A stretch of 12,645 bases of DNA from an uncultured bacterium (lineage in GTDB: Bacteria; Bacteroidota; Bacteroidia; Sphingobacteriales; Sphingobacteriaceae). The notes beneath the pieces were generated by a model, which was not told the origin of the DNA, searched no databases, and was given only the letters and a program-made list of their open reading frames with translations. The stretch spans positions 1-12,645 of the forward strand of contig CAJBVG010000102.1 of assembly GCA_903958995.1 (NCBI GenBank), in the 5' to 3' direction. Shown here piece after piece: positions 5,922 to 12,645 of the stretch (the first letter of the stretch is position 1; every line of letters begins with the position of its first letter). The position numbers and the translations under genes are program-made.

Positions 5922-6728
5922 ATGAAAACAGAATTAGAATTAAAAAACATCGTACAATTAAAATATGCTGAGATAGCAAATCAATCGAAAGATGAAAATG
6001 CATCATCATGTTGTGGAGCTGGTGGATGTTCTACTAAAGTGTATAACATCATGACAGATGATTACACAAAGGTTGAAGGGTACAATGCAGATGCAGATCT
6101 TGGATTAGGCTGTGGCTTACCAACAGAATTTGCACAAATAAAAGAAGGTGATATTGTAATCGATTTAGGCTCGGGTGCTGGTAACGATTGCTTTGTAGCG
6201 CGACAAGCAGTTGGCGAAACTGGTAAAGTTATTGGTATTGATTTTACCGATGCTATGATTATGAAAGCAAGAGAGAATGCAATGAAATTACAATTCTCTA
6301 ATGTTGAATTTATCAAAGCAGATATTGATGATATGCCATTAAAAGATAATTATGCTGATGTAGTGGTTAGTAATTGTGTGCTGAATTTAGTGCCAAATAA
6401 AAACAAAGTACTTGCCGAAATTTATCGTGTATTAAAACAAGGCGGACATTTTAGTATATCAGATGTTGTGCTTGTTGGTAATTTGCCTGAAGAAATTAGA
6501 GGTGCAGCAGAAATGTATGCAGGTTGTGTATCTGGAGCAATTCAAAAATCAGATTACCTTTCTATTATTGAGAAATCAGGATTTAAAAACATTAGCATTC
6601 AAAAGGAAAAAGTAATTACCCTTCCCGAAGATATCTTATCGAAATATTTAAACGAAGAACAAATCACAGTTTACCAAAATTCTAATATTGGAATTTATAG
6701 TATAACTGTTTATGCTGAGAAATTTTAA
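5922..6728 (+). CDS. arsM: ArsM, arsenite S-adenosylmethionine methyltransferase
   Basis: The 268-residue cytoplasmic enzyme methylates As(III) using S-adenosylmethionine. The SAM-binding Rossmann domain shows motif I VIDLGSGAGNDCF (79-91) and the acidic GIDFTDAM (105-112). Cysteines corresponding to the four functional ones of AS3MT and algal ArsM can be placed: an N-terminal cluster (C30, C31, C36), LGCGLP (C64), SNCVLNLVP (C152) and AGCVSGA (C202). The C-terminal domain of the longer eukaryotic enzymes is missing, as in many bacterial forms. It follows arsR and is probably on the same mRNA despite the repeat-filled 67-base gap. No arsenite pump (acr3, arsB) or arsenate reductase (arsC) is nearby. 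Its TAA overlaps the TAA of the convergent secreted-protein gene by 4 bases. Confidence 0.93.
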   Translation: MKTELELKNIVQLKYAEIANQSKDENASSCCGAGGCSTKVYNIMTDDYTKVEGYNADADLGLGCGLPTEFAQIKEGDIVIDLGSGAGNDCFVARQAVGETGKVIGIDFTDAMIMKARENAMKLQFSNVEFIKADIDDMPLKDNYADVVVSNCVLNLVPNKNKVLAEIYRVLKQGGHFSISDVVLVGNLPEEIRGAAEMYAGCVSGAIQKSDYLSIIEKSGFKNISIQKEKVITLPEDILSKYLNEEQITVYQNSNIGIYSITVYAEKF

Positions 6729-7948
6729 TATTTTAATACAGTAACACGGAATGTTCCTGAAGCTGGATTAACTGAGTTAGCTGAGTAATTATTAAATCGA
6801 ACAGTTACCGTATTAGCTGCAGAAACCCATGCTGTATAACATGTATTTGCATTAGCTGCTGGTGGATTTACAATCGCAAAATCAGTTGTAGCAGCTCCAG
6901 TTACTGATATTGTTAAATCAGCAGAAATATTGGTAGATGTATTTCCAAAATCCAATGTAGCTGATCCGATAAGTGTCTTTGCAAGAGTGTATCTTACAGT
7001 ACTTGAAGTTACGAAATAATTAGTGCCATCAAATTCAACAGCACCAGCTTCTGGCGTGGTTAAATTAGTGCCTGAGGTAAATTTTAATGGAGCAGAACTT
7101 GCAGTAGCAGTACCTGCTTTTAAATGTATCAAAGCAGAAGGTTGTGCAATACCAACACCAAAATTTCCTCTTCTTACAAATGTGTATGTACCAGCATGGT
7201 TGGTAACGAAGGTTGGATTCCCAGGATCTCCGAATTGCCATTCTGGTGCAGCAGCAGTAAAGGTACTACCTACTCTACCTTCCATTCTAATATTACTTTG
7301 TGAAATATTCGTTTTGAAAATAAAATCTACTAATGTGACTGTAGGGTCAGTTGTTTCGAATATCGCTCCATTCTCTGCATTTCTATTTCTTAATCGCAAA
7401 ATACTGGGACCATAAGTATCTCCATCCTGACGCATCACCAATTCTTTTGTAGCGCGCAATGTTCCTGTTGTTGCAGAACCGATTTTTAAATCGCCGGAAG
7501 AATTCTCTAATCTTAGTCGCTCTGTACCCCCTGTTTTTAATACTAAATCTACAGCGTCTGTTGTACCTACAAAATTATTAGTTGCACTCGTACCTGTATT
7601 CCCTTGTAAATCCCAACCCCCTTGAGTTCCGTTCGATAAACGTGACCAAGCTGTGCCTGTCCAAAAATAGTACCCTGGTGTAACATTGTTAGGTGCAGAA
7701 CCAGCAGTCGCTGTATTATAAACAAGTAATGAAGTTGTTGGAGTTGTAATTGGACCAGCTGCATTCGTAGCTGTTAATGCAACTCGTGGAATTAATAATC
7801 CTTTGTTAGAAAAATCCACATCCAATCCTGCGGTTGCATCTGGAGCTGATCCAGAAGAATTTATACCCACATTTTGAGCATTTGCAGATTGACATAAAGA
7901 AACAACTAGGACTATTAATATAGCCCATTTATTTGGGGAACGAAACAT
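6725..7948 (-). CDS. secreted fibre-like surface protein with phage-like C-terminal domain
   Basis: The 407-residue product has a signal peptide (hydrophobic 9-19, cut near ANA at 22-24) and a mature part rich in Thr, Ala, Gly, Asn and Ser with one cysteine (C370). Residues about 25-104 form a module common in Bacteroidota surface proteins: NVGINSSGSAPDATAGLDVD, KGLLIPR (49-55), TSLLVYNT (72-79) and GYYFWTGTAW (92-101). The middle (110-285) has short beta-like stretches such as GGTERLRL. Residues about 287-407 (PLKFTSGTNLTTPEAGAVEF, then a beta-rich end with CYTAWVSAANTVTVRF) resemble the C-terminal region of phage tail or structural proteins. Such proteins may be adhesins or part of the cell surface; no enzyme function is suggested and no type IX sorting domain is obvious. 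It begins 59 bases after msrA on the same strand. Confidence 0.82.
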   Translation of the reverse strand: MFRSPNKWAILIVLVVSLCQSANAQNVGINSSGSAPDATAGLDVDFSNKGLLIPRVALTATNAAGPITTPTTSLLVYNTATAGSAPNNVTPGYYFWTGTAWSRLSNGTQGGWDLQGNTGTSATNNFVGTTDAVDLVLKTGGTERLRLENSSGDLKIGSATTGTLRATKELVMRQDGDTYGPSILRLRNRNAENGAIFETTDPTVTLVDFIFKTNISQSNIRMEGRVGSTFTAAAPEWQFGDPGNPTFVTNHAGTYTFVRRGNFGVGIAQPSALIHLKAGTATASSAPLKFTSGTNLTTPEAGAVEFDGTNYFVTSSTVRYTLAKTLIGSATLDFGNTSTNISADLTISVTGAATTDFAIVNPPAANANTCYTAWVSAANTVTVRFNNYSANSVNPASGTFRVTVLKY

Positions 7949-8007
7949 GAGAGGTAATTATTAAATTATTTTACGAAAATACTAAGAATAAAGTATAACT
8001 CAGCGAT

Positions 8008-8649
8008 TTACTTGATTAATTTAGAAGCAAATGCTTTTTTGAACTTTTCAACTTTAGGTGCAATAACAAATTGACAATAAGGTGCATCTCCATTTTCATT
8101 GAAATAATTCTGATGATAATCTTCTGCTACATAAAATGTACCTGAAGGAGAAATTTCGGTCACTACAGGCTTGCCAAATGCATTTTCGTCGTTCAGTTTC
8201 TTCTTGTAGAATTCAGCTTCTTCTTGTTGTTCTTTAGAGTGAAAAAACACAGCAGAACGATATTGAGTACCGGTATCCGCACCTTGTTTATTTAATGTAG
8301 TTGGATCGTGGCTACCCCAGAAAGCTTCTAAAAGTTCTTTATAAGTGATTACTTTAGGATCAAAAATGATATTACAAACTTCTGCATGACCTGTTATTCC
8401 TGAGCATACTTCTTTATAGGTGGGATTTTTAACTTGCCCGCCCATGTATCCTGAAGTAACCGATTGTACGCCTTTCAACTCTTGAAAAACAGCCTCTACA
8501 CACCAAAAACATCCAGCTCCAAAGGTTGCTGTTTCATAATTTCCTGTTGCTTCTTTGTCCATCATATTGGTGTTTTTTGAATTTGTATTGCTACAAGCAG
8601 TCGTTAAAATGATTAATGCTGCTAATAATATAGGTATCTTATGTTTCAT
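8008..8649 (-). CDS. msrA: peptide-methionine (S)-S-oxide reductase MsrA, lipoprotein form
   Basis: The enzyme reduces methionine-S-sulfoxide in damaged proteins. The catalytic motif GCFWC is at 46-50 (C47 nucleophile), with GYMGG (67-71), the TGHAEV segment (86-91), TGTQYRS (126-132) and EDYHQNYF (176-183) all typical. C192 in PYCQF is a candidate resolving cysteine. Unlike cytosolic MsrA the protein of 213 residues begins with a signal ending in LTTAC (15-19), so it is probably a lipoprotein anchored in the envelope, repairing periplasmic proteins. A further methionine codon at residue 29 or 30 could give a cytosolic form but there is no sign it is used. No msrB is adjacent. A 223-base divergent region separates it from hppA. 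Confidence 0.95.
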   Translation of the reverse strand: MKHKIPILLAALIILTTACSNTNSKNTNMMDKEATGNYETATFGAGCFWCVEAVFQELKGVQSVTSGYMGGQVKNPTYKEVCSGITGHAEVCNIIFDPKVITYKELLEAFWGSHDPTTLNKQGADTGTQYRSAVFFHSKEQQEEAEFYKKKLNDENAFGKPVVTEISPSGTFYVAEDYHQNYFNENGDAPYCQFVIAPKVEKFKKAFASKLIK

Positions 8650-8752
8650 ACTTATCCACTTTATAACGATTATAGGATGGTTTTGTTTAAGTAAATATAT
8701 TTATATTTAATTGAGATATTACATAGTAACCTGACAATGAATGTTTTATTGT

Positions 8753-8776
8753 GTATACTATATATTATATGTATAC
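8753..8776. promoter_or_regulatory. spaced GTATAC dyad between msrA and hppA
   Basis: Two copies of the self-complementary GTATAC (8753-8758 and 8771-8776) flank 12 bases made only of A and T. As a pair they form a symmetrical site 17 bases upstream of the hppA -33 element, a position suited to a regulator of either divergent gene. The rest of this 223-base gap is AT-rich and shows nothing else beyond the hppA promoter. Confidence 0.3.
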
Positions 8777-8792
8777 TGATTAGCATATTCAG

Positions 8793-8823
8793 TTTGTTTA
8801 TTCAACGAAAGGGCTTATTTTTG
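8793..8823 (+). promoter_or_regulatory. hppA promoter
   Basis: TTTG (8793-8796), a 19-base spacer and TATTTTTG (8816-8823) give a full match to the Bacteroidota promoter. The leader to the ATG at 8873 is about 43 bases. AGGGC (8810-8814) and GCCCT (8823-8827) form an inverted repeat around the -7 box, which might be an operator or a small hairpin. Confidence 0.75.
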
Positions 8824-8872
8824 CCCTCTTTTCAAACTGTATTTAATTAACCGAAACAAACGATTAAACCAT

Positions 8873-11296
8873 ATGGAGTTTTTACAAAACAACCTTATTT
8901 ATTTTATCCCTGCATTAGGACTTATTGGTCTTATAGTGATGGCTATTAAACGCTCATGGGTAGTAAAGCAAGACGCAGGTGATGCGAAAATGACTGAATT
9001 AGCTGGCTATATTGCTGATGGAGCAATGGCATTTTTAAAAGCTGAATGGAGAGTACTTAGTGTATTCGTCATTTTCACAGCGGCATTATTAGCTTATTCA
9101 GGAACAATTCACGAAGTAAATGGTGTTGCCATTCACTCGAGTTGGATTATCTCTATTGCTTTCATTATTGGTGCAGTATTTTCAGCTTATGCTGGATACA
9201 TCGGCATGAAAGTGGCTACTAAAGCAAACGTACGCACCACACAGGCTGCTCGTACAAGCTTAAAGCAAGCATTAAAAGTATCTTTTACAGGTGGAACAGT
9301 TATGGGCTTAGGTGTTGCTGGTTTAGCAATTCTAGGTTTAGGTGGCTTGTTCATTGCCTTCCTTTCTATATTTGCTGATTTAGGAACTGAAACTGTTAAA
9401 ACTGCTATTGAAGTATTAACAGGATTTTCATTAGGAGCTGAATCAATTGCATTATTTGCACGTGTTGGTGGTGGTATTTATACCAAGGCTGCTGACGTAG
9501 GTGCTGACTTAGTAGGTAAAGTTGAAGCTGGTATTCCTGAGGACGACGTTCGTAACCCAGCAACAATTGCTGATAACGTTGGTGATAACGTAGGTGACGT
9601 AGCAGGTATGGGTGCCGATTTATTTGGTTCATACGTGGCTACTATATTAGCAACAATGGTATTAGGACAAGAAATCGTTTCTGTAGATAAATTCGGCGGA
9701 ATGGCTCCAATCTTATTACCGATGTTAATTTGTGGTTTAGGTATTTTATTCTCAATTGTAGGAACTTGGTTCGTTACGATAAAAGATGATAAATCAAATG
9801 TTCAAAATGCATTAAACTTAGGCAACTGGTCATCAATGATCTTAACTGTAATTGCATCATATTTCATCGTAAACTGGATGTTACCAGATTCTTTGATTTT
9901 ACGTGGTTATGAGTTTACAAAAATTAATGTGTTTTATGCAATCGTAGTTGGAACCTTAGTTGGTGCCATTATGAGTATAGTTACTGAATATTACACAGCA
10001 ATGGGTAAAAAACCAGTATTATCAATTATTCAACAATCTTCAACTGGTCATGCAACTAACATTATTGGTGGTTTATCAGTTGGTATGAAATCTACTGTTA
10101 TTCCAATCTTAACATTAGCAGCAGGTATCATGTCGTCATTTTATTTTGCAGGTCTTTATGGTGTAGCTATTGCAGCTGCAGGTATGATGGCAACAACTGC
10201 AATGCAATTAGCAATCGACGCATTCGGTCCAATTGCTGATAACGCAGGTGGTATCGCAGAAATGAGTCAGTTACCGCCAGAAGTTCGTGAGCGTACAGAT
10301 AATTTAGATGCAGTAGGTAACACTACAGCAGCTACCGGAAAAGGTTTCGCCATTGCTTCTGCAGCATTAACTTCATTAGCATTATTTGCAGCCTTTGTAG
10401 GTATCGCAGGTATTGATGCTATTAATATTTACAAAGCACCAGTATTGGCTGGTTTATTCGTAGGTGGTATGATTCCATTTATCTTCTCTGCATTGTGTAT
10501 TCAAGCAGTAGGTAGAGCAGCAATGGACATGGTTCAAGAAGTTCGTCGTCAATTCCGCGAAATTCCTGGAATCATGGAATACAAAGCAAAACCAGAATAC
10601 GAAAAATGTGTAGCGATTTCTACAAAAGCTTCTATTCGTGAAATGATGTTACCAGGTGCAATTGCATTAATTACGCCAGTTATTGTAGGATTTATTTTCG
10701 GTCCAGAAGTATTAGGAGGTTTATTAGCAGGTGTAACTGTATCAGGTGTGTTGATGGGAATTTTCCAATCGAATGCAGGTGGCGCATGGGATAACGCTAA
10801 AAAATCATTCGAAAAAGGAGTAATGATTAATGGTGAAATGTTCTACAAAAAATCAGAACCACATAAAGCTTCAGTTACTGGTGATACTGTAGGAGATCCA
10901 TTTAAAGATACTTCAGGTCCATCCATGAATATCTTAATTAAATTAATGTCAATCGTTTCTTTAGTTATTGCTCCTTACATTTCTGTAAGTGGTGGCGAAC
11001 AAAATGGCGATAACATGATGAAGACTGAAATCCGAATCGAGAAACATATTGACTCTTTAGGAAATGAAGTTACAGACACCATGATTATCATTAATGATAA
11101 TGCAATGCTTATGAAAGATCATTGCAAACAAGGTGGTGAGTGCAAAGAAATGAAGATCATGAAATGCGATAAAGATAAAGCATCTTGTACTGCTGGAGCA
11201 TCATGTAGCATGACAAAAGAAGAGTGCGATAAAATGATTTCAGAAGGCAAAATGACAAAAGAAGAGTGCGCAAAAATGTGTGCTGAAAAGAAATAG
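8873..11296 (+). CDS. hppA: membrane-bound ion-pumping pyrophosphatase, K+-dependent type, with cysteine-rich tail
   Basis: This inner-membrane enzyme couples pyrophosphate hydrolysis to outward cation pumping. Residues 1-705 cover the standard 16-helix core. Catalytic segments are DVGADLVGKVE (208-218), EDD (223-225), DNVGDNVGD (234-242), DAFGPIADNAGG (449-460), SNAGGAWDNAKK (633-644) and DTVGDPFKD (671-679). GNTTAATGKG (482-491) has Ala at 486 where K+-independent enzymes have Lys, so it should need K+. The gate glutamate normally in DLFES (helix 6) is Gly252 here, and Glu190 stands in GAES (helix 5), where most relatives have Ser; this fits the proton-pumping group known from Flavobacterium johnsoniae. 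Beyond the core a tail of about 100 residues carries eight cysteines (751, 757, 765, 772, 778, 784, 799, 803) and a duplicated MTKEEC unit; by family topology it would face the periplasm. A strong promoter and terminator suggest a single-gene unit. Confidence 0.95.
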   Translation: MEFLQNNLIYFIPALGLIGLIVMAIKRSWVVKQDAGDAKMTELAGYIADGAMAFLKAEWRVLSVFVIFTAALLAYSGTIHEVNGVAIHSSWIISIAFIIGAVFSAYAGYIGMKVATKANVRTTQAARTSLKQALKVSFTGGTVMGLGVAGLAILGLGGLFIAFLSIFADLGTETVKTAIEVLTGFSLGAESIALFARVGGGIYTKAADVGADLVGKVEAGIPEDDVRNPATIADNVGDNVGDVAGMGADLFGSYVATILATMVLGQEIVSVDKFGGMAPILLPMLICGLGILFSIVGTWFVTIKDDKSNVQNALNLGNWSSMILTVIASYFIVNWMLPDSLILRGYEFTKINVFYAIVVGTLVGAIMSIVTEYYTAMGKKPVLSIIQQSSTGHATNIIGGLSVGMKSTVIPILTLAAGIMSSFYFAGLYGVAIAAAGMMATTAMQLAIDAFGPIADNAGGIAEMSQLPPEVRERTDNLDAVGNTTAATGKGFAIASAALTSLALFAAFVGIAGIDAINIYKAPVLAGLFVGGMIPFIFSALCIQAVGRAAMDMVQEVRRQFREIPGIMEYKAKPEYEKCVAISTKASIREMMLPGAIALITPVIVGFIFGPEVLGGLLAGVTVSGVLMGIFQSNAGGAWDNAKKSFEKGVMINGEMFYKKSEPHKASVTGDTVGDPFKDTSGPSMNILIKLMSIVSLVIAPYISVSGGEQNGDNMMKTEIRIEKHIDSLGNEVTDTMIIINDNAMLMKDHCKQGGECKEMKIMKCDKDKASCTAGASCSMTKEECDKMISEGKMTKEECAKMCAEKK
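11210..11270 (+). repeat. in-frame direct repeat in the hppA tail
   Basis: A perfect 19-base repeat (ATGACAAAAGAAGAGTGCG) occurs at 11210-11228 and 11252-11270, offset by 42 bases or 14 codons. It encodes two copies of MTKEEC followed by D/A-KM, each placing a cysteine in an acidic and lysine-rich setting. The exact identity at DNA level suggests a recent duplication. Confidence 0.85.
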
Positions 11297-11325
11297 ATTA
11301 GCCACATATAGTTTAAAATATTCCT

Positions 11326-11362
11326 AAAAAAGTCCCTCCATTTAATTGTGAGGGACTTTTTT
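11326..11362 (+). terminator. intrinsic terminator of hppA
   Basis: A 13-bp perfect inverted repeat, AAAAAAGTCCCTC (11326-11338) and GAGGGACTTTTTT (11350-11362), with an 11-base loop and a T-run. It begins 30 bases after the hppA stop. The A-run on the 5' side would let it work on the other strand as well. Confidence 0.93.
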
Positions 11363-11371
11363 ATGTGTAAA

Positions 11372-11406
11372 AATATCTCTAATCTCCATTCTCATATCTC
11401 ATATCT
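11372..11406. repeat. tandem heptamer repeat, 5 units of CATATCT type
   Basis: Contiguous 7-base units AATATCT, CTAATCT, CCATTCT, CATATCT and CATATCT start at 11372, 11379, 11386, 11393 and 11400. The block fills the space between the hppA terminator and the permease -7 box, again where a -33 element would be. Confidence 0.7.
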
Positions 11407-11412
11407 TTTTAT

Positions 11413-11420
11413 TAGGTTTG
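11413..11420 (+). promoter_or_regulatory. permease promoter, -7 element
   Basis: TAGGTTTG matches TAnnTTTG and lies 25 bases before the permease ATG. No TTG lies at the right distance upstream, where the heptamer repeat sits instead. Confidence 0.5.
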
Positions 11421-11445
11421 GATTATAACCCGAATTTAACTTTGT

Positions 11446-12645
11446 ATGAGATTTAAGAAACCTCTTGACGTATTATTAAACGAAGCTGCCAAAACTGGCG
11501 AAGGTTCGTTGAAAAGAACTTTAGGTGCTATGAATTTAGTAGCCCTAGGAATCGGTGCCATTATTGGTGCTGGCTTATTTGTAAGAACGGCTGCAGCCTC
11601 AGCAGAAGCTGCTGGACCTGCTGTTACACTTTCTTTTATTGTTGCTGCTATTGGTTGTGCACTTGCAGGTTTATGCTATGCAGAATTTGCCGCAATGATT
11701 CCAGTAGCCGGTAGTGCATACACTTATGCCTATGCTACAATGGGAGAAGTTACTGCTTGGATTATTGGTTGGGCGTTAATATTAGAGTATGCACTTGGTG
11801 CTGCTACAGTTTCAATTGCTTGGTCGGAATATTTAAACAATTTGCTCGGAGGTGCAATTCCTTACGAATGGTGCCACTCCCCTTTTGAAACTTCTATGAC
11901 AGGCATTCAAGGTATAGTAAATGCTCCTGCTTTATTAATTTTAGGATTAATTACACTTGTATTAATAAAAGGTTCTAAAGAATCTGCTGCATTTAATGCC
12001 ATTATTGTAATGGTGAAAGTAGCCATCGTTTTAGTATTCGTCGTTATCGGTTGGAAATTCATCAACCCAGCAAATCATACTCCTTATATTATTCCAGCTA
12101 CTGAACCAGGTTATGAAGGTTTCTTCAAACATGGTTGGGGTGGTATTCTAAAAGGTGCAGGTATCGTATTCTTCGCATTCATTGGGTTTGATGCAGTATC
12201 TACTGCAGCTCAAGAAGCTAAAAATCCGAAAAGAGATATGCCAATTGGAATTTTAGGCTCACTAGTAGTTTGTACTATTCTCTATATTTTATTCTCTCAC
12301 GTATTAACTGGTGTTGCGAATTGGAAAGAATTTAATGGTGCAGGTAAAGAAGCTTCTGTAGCGTATGCTATTCAGAAATATATGATTGGTTATGATTGGT
12401 TAGCCACTTCAATTACGGTTGCTATCTTAGCAGGATTCTCTTCTGTCATTTTAGTAATGTTAATGGGTCAATCACGTGTATTCTACTCAATGTCTAAAGA
12501 TGGATTAATCCCTAAAGTATTCTCTGAATTACATCCTAAGTTCAGCACACCATATAAATCAAACTACATCTTATTTGTTTTTGTTGGATTGTTTGGTGGA
12601 TTTGTTCCAGGTTCTGTTGCAGGTGACTTAACTAGTATTGGTACC
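11446..12645 (+). CDS. APC-family amino-acid permease, cationic-amino-acid-transporter type (3' end outside window)
   Basis: The reading frame is open from the ATG at 11446 to the window edge, giving the first 400 residues of an inner-membrane transporter. The N-terminus (KPLDVLLNEAAKTGEGSLKR, 5-24) and the first helix with GIGAIIGAGLF (35-45) are typical of the YfnA/CAT branch of the amino acid-polyamine-organocation superfamily, as is the FFAFIGFDAVSTAAQEAKNP segment (242-261) followed by KRDMPIGI. GQSRVFYSMSKDGLIP (341-356) is another family signature. Helices in the visible part number about ten. The substrate is an amino acid, but which one cannot be read from the sequence. It is separated from hppA by a terminator and has its own likely promoter. 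Confidence 0.92.
   Translation, partial: MRFKKPLDVLLNEAAKTGEGSLKRTLGAMNLVALGIGAIIGAGLFVRTAAASAEAAGPAVTLSFIVAAIGCALAGLCYAEFAAMIPVAGSAYTYAYATMGEVTAWIIGWALILEYALGAATVSIAWSEYLNNLLGGAIPYEWCHSPFETSMTGIQGIVNAPALLILGLITLVLIKGSKESAAFNAIIVMVKVAIVLVFVVIGWKFINPANHTPYIIPATEPGYEGFFKHGWGGILKGAGIVFFAFIGFDAVSTAAQEAKNPKRDMPIGILGSLVVCTILYILFSHVLTGVANWKEFNGAGKEASVAYAIQKYMIGYDWLATSITVAILAGFSSVILVMLMGQSRVFYSMSKDGLIPKVFSELHPKFSTPYKSNYILFVFVGLFGGFVPGSVAGDLTSIGT

Noticed and set aside
7023..7415. Plus-strand open frame inside the secreted-protein gene
   Set aside because: Its composition mirrors the Thr/Ala-rich repeats of the opposite strand, whereas the minus-strand frame has a signal peptide and recognisable modules.
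9405..9632. Minus-strand open frame inside hppA
   Set aside because: A low-complexity Leu/Gln-rich shadow of the most conserved part of the pyrophosphatase.
11437..11444. TAACTTTG as the permease -7 box
   Set aside because: It matches the consensus, but ends one base before the ATG, so transcription would begin inside the gene; the N-terminus starting at 11446 is conserved in the family. The box at 11413-11420 fits better.

Overview
The window comes from an AT-rich member of the Bacteroidota. The evidence is the Bacteroidota-type promoter (TTG or TTTG about 19 bases upstream of TAnnTTTG) seen before several genes, a TonB-dependent receptor with a carboxypeptidase-regulatory-like N-terminal domain, a secreted protein with the Bacteroidota 'GLLIPR' N-terminal module, weak Shine-Dalgarno signals and very short leaders. 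The family within the phylum cannot be fixed from the sequence; the pyrR-pyrB pair and the K+-dependent, Flavobacterium-like pyrophosphatase argue against a Bacteroides-type gut lineage. No mobile element, CRISPR array, tRNA or rRNA gene was found.

Layout. Positions 1-116 hold the tail of an upstream transcript and a strong terminator. At 128-1688 lie pyrR and pyrB (pyrimidine synthesis and its regulator), preceded by an octamer tandem repeat that covers the -33 region of their promoter. At 1763-4069 is an outer-membrane TonB-dependent receptor. Two minus-strand genes follow (5461 down to 4171): a seven-helix CREST/alkaline-ceramidase-like membrane protein and an unknown lipoprotein. Divergent from them, arsR and arsM (5522-6728) form a compact arsenic-sensing and arsenic-methylating unit whose likely operator overlaps the arsR promoter. 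On the minus strand (8649 down to 6725) are a lipoprotein methionine sulfoxide reductase and a secreted fibre-like protein with a phage-like C-terminus. Then come hppA (8873-11296), a membrane pyrophosphatase with a relocated gate glutamate and a cysteine-rich tail, its terminator, and an APC-family amino-acid permease cut by the window end.

Functional links. pyrR-pyrB is an operon with a 4-base gap. arsR-arsM is a self-contained detoxification module, and the ceramidase-like gene, reading away from the same 60-base region, may share ArsR control (inference). The rest looks like ordinary chromosomal housekeeping and envelope genes.

The most unusual signals are: (1) hppA, where the usual DLFES glutamate of helix 6 is a glycine, a glutamate appears in helix 5 instead, and an unusual tail of about 100 residues with eight cysteines has been added; (2) several different short tandem repeats with 7- or 8-base units packed into the short intergenic gaps, two of them sharing the same AAYTTAR heptamer; (3) a perfect inverted repeat over the arsR -7 box; and (4) a CREST-family hydrolase candidate in a bacterium.
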